DNA of 5,228 nucleotides from Gemmatimonadota bacterium (GTDB lineage Bacteria > Gemmatimonadota > Gemmatimonadetes > Gemmatimonadales > GWC2-71-9). A program made the position numbers and the translations under genes. How positions within the stretch are numbered: the stretch's first letter is position 1; every line of letters begins with the position of its first letter. Location of the stretch: assembly GCA_029862935.1 (NCBI GenBank), contig JAOTWK010000280.1, positions 1 to 5,228 of the forward strand, given 5' to 3'. Of the stretch, positions 5,017-5,228 are shown piece by piece. Under the pieces are notes generated by a model, which saw only the letters and a program-made list of their open reading frames with translations, was not told where the DNA came from and ran no database searches.

Positions 5017-5228
5017 CTACCAGCGATAGGCGTGCCGCAGAATGACGGTGCCGCTGCCAGGGGTGGTTTCCGAGAACAGCAAGGCGGCGCCGGCTGGGTC
5101 GTACTGGGCCGTCCAGATGGTGGAGTCGGGGAGCCAGGTAAACGTGATGTTGCGAGCAGTGCGGTCCCACTCCCCGCCGTTCCATCGGCCGTCAGGGAGC
5201 GATCGCCACCGGGCGACGCCCCCGCGCA
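5017..5228 (-). CDS. C-terminal end of an unrecognised Trp-rich protein, truncated by the window
   Basis: Read on the minus strand, the frame ends at TAG (5019-5017) and stays open through 69 codons to the window edge; the start lies outside. The visible end is coherent protein: RWRSLPDGRWNGGEWDRT, then NITFTWLPDSTIW, TAQYDPAGAALLFSETTPG and VILRHAYRW at the terminus. It has six Trp and alternating strand-like segments, as in secreted or beta-rich proteins. The stretch YDPAGAALLFS faintly resembles a PD40 blade motif, but one copy is not enough to assign a propeller. No membrane segment is visible here. It converges on the H1-like gene with a 36-base gap that holds no clear terminator. I judge it real from its amino-acid composition and its sensible placement, although other frames in the region are also open by GC bias. 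Confidence 0.6.
   Translation of the reverse strand, partial: RGGVARWRSLPDGRWNGGEWDRTARNITFTWLPDSTIWTAQYDPAGAALLFSETTPGSGTVILRHAYRW

Noticed and set aside
4712..5185. 157-residue minus-strand frame over the H1-like tail
   Set aside because: It is antisense to the repetitive Lys-rich tail, with a Trp/Ser/Arg low-complexity product mirroring the repeats. The other minus frame ending at 5017 reads better in the right-hand part.
1..5228. Defence, secretion or biosynthetic gene cluster
   Set aside because: No nuclease, transposase, polymerase, toxin, synthetase or transport component is visible; the genes look like unrelated chromosomal neighbours.

Overview
This GC-rich, gene-dense window reads as ordinary bacterial chromosome. 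The proteins suggest a Gram-negative, double-membraned host. They include a beta-barrel-like C-terminus ending in Phe, a lipoprotein made of PD40 (TolB-type) propeller repeats, and a signal peptidase I with the active-site stretch PSGSMENTL. Together with the high GC content and small Lys-rich proteins, this fits a member of Gemmatimonadota or a neighbouring phylum. That assignment is inference from general familiarity, not from any search. I see no phage, transposon, CRISPR, rRNA or tRNA signal.

Layout on the + strand: (1) the 3' part of a probable outer-membrane protein gene, open from base 1 and stopping at 897, followed by a strong hairpin. (2) A PD40-repeat lipoprotein gene, 964-2061. 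(3) lepB, signal peptidase I, 2100-2861, closed by a textbook intrinsic terminator. (4) After an unusually AT-rich 60-base leader, an Lrp/AsnC-type regulator, 3053-3493. (5) On the minus strand, a small four-Cys zinc-ribbon protein (about 3561-3815), divergent from (6) a 91-residue unrecognised protein, 3951-4226. (7) With its own good promoter and ribosome site, a 203-residue protein with a Lys/Ala/Pro-rich histone H1-like tail, 4369-4980. (8) Converging from the right edge, the last 69 codons of a Trp-rich minus-strand gene.

Functionally, the left half is cell-envelope biology: an outer-membrane protein, a lipoprotein and the peptidase that processes general exported proteins. The lipoprotein itself should need signal peptidase II, not LepB. 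The right half holds small regulatory or nucleic-acid-binding candidates: an Lrp-type regulator, a zinc ribbon and an H1-like protein. Nothing ties these into one system. I do not see a convincing undescribed multi-gene system. The points most worth a second look are the H1-like protein with its in-frame tandem duplication, the AT-rich putative autoregulatory region before the Lrp-type gene, and the divergent pair of small unrecognised genes.
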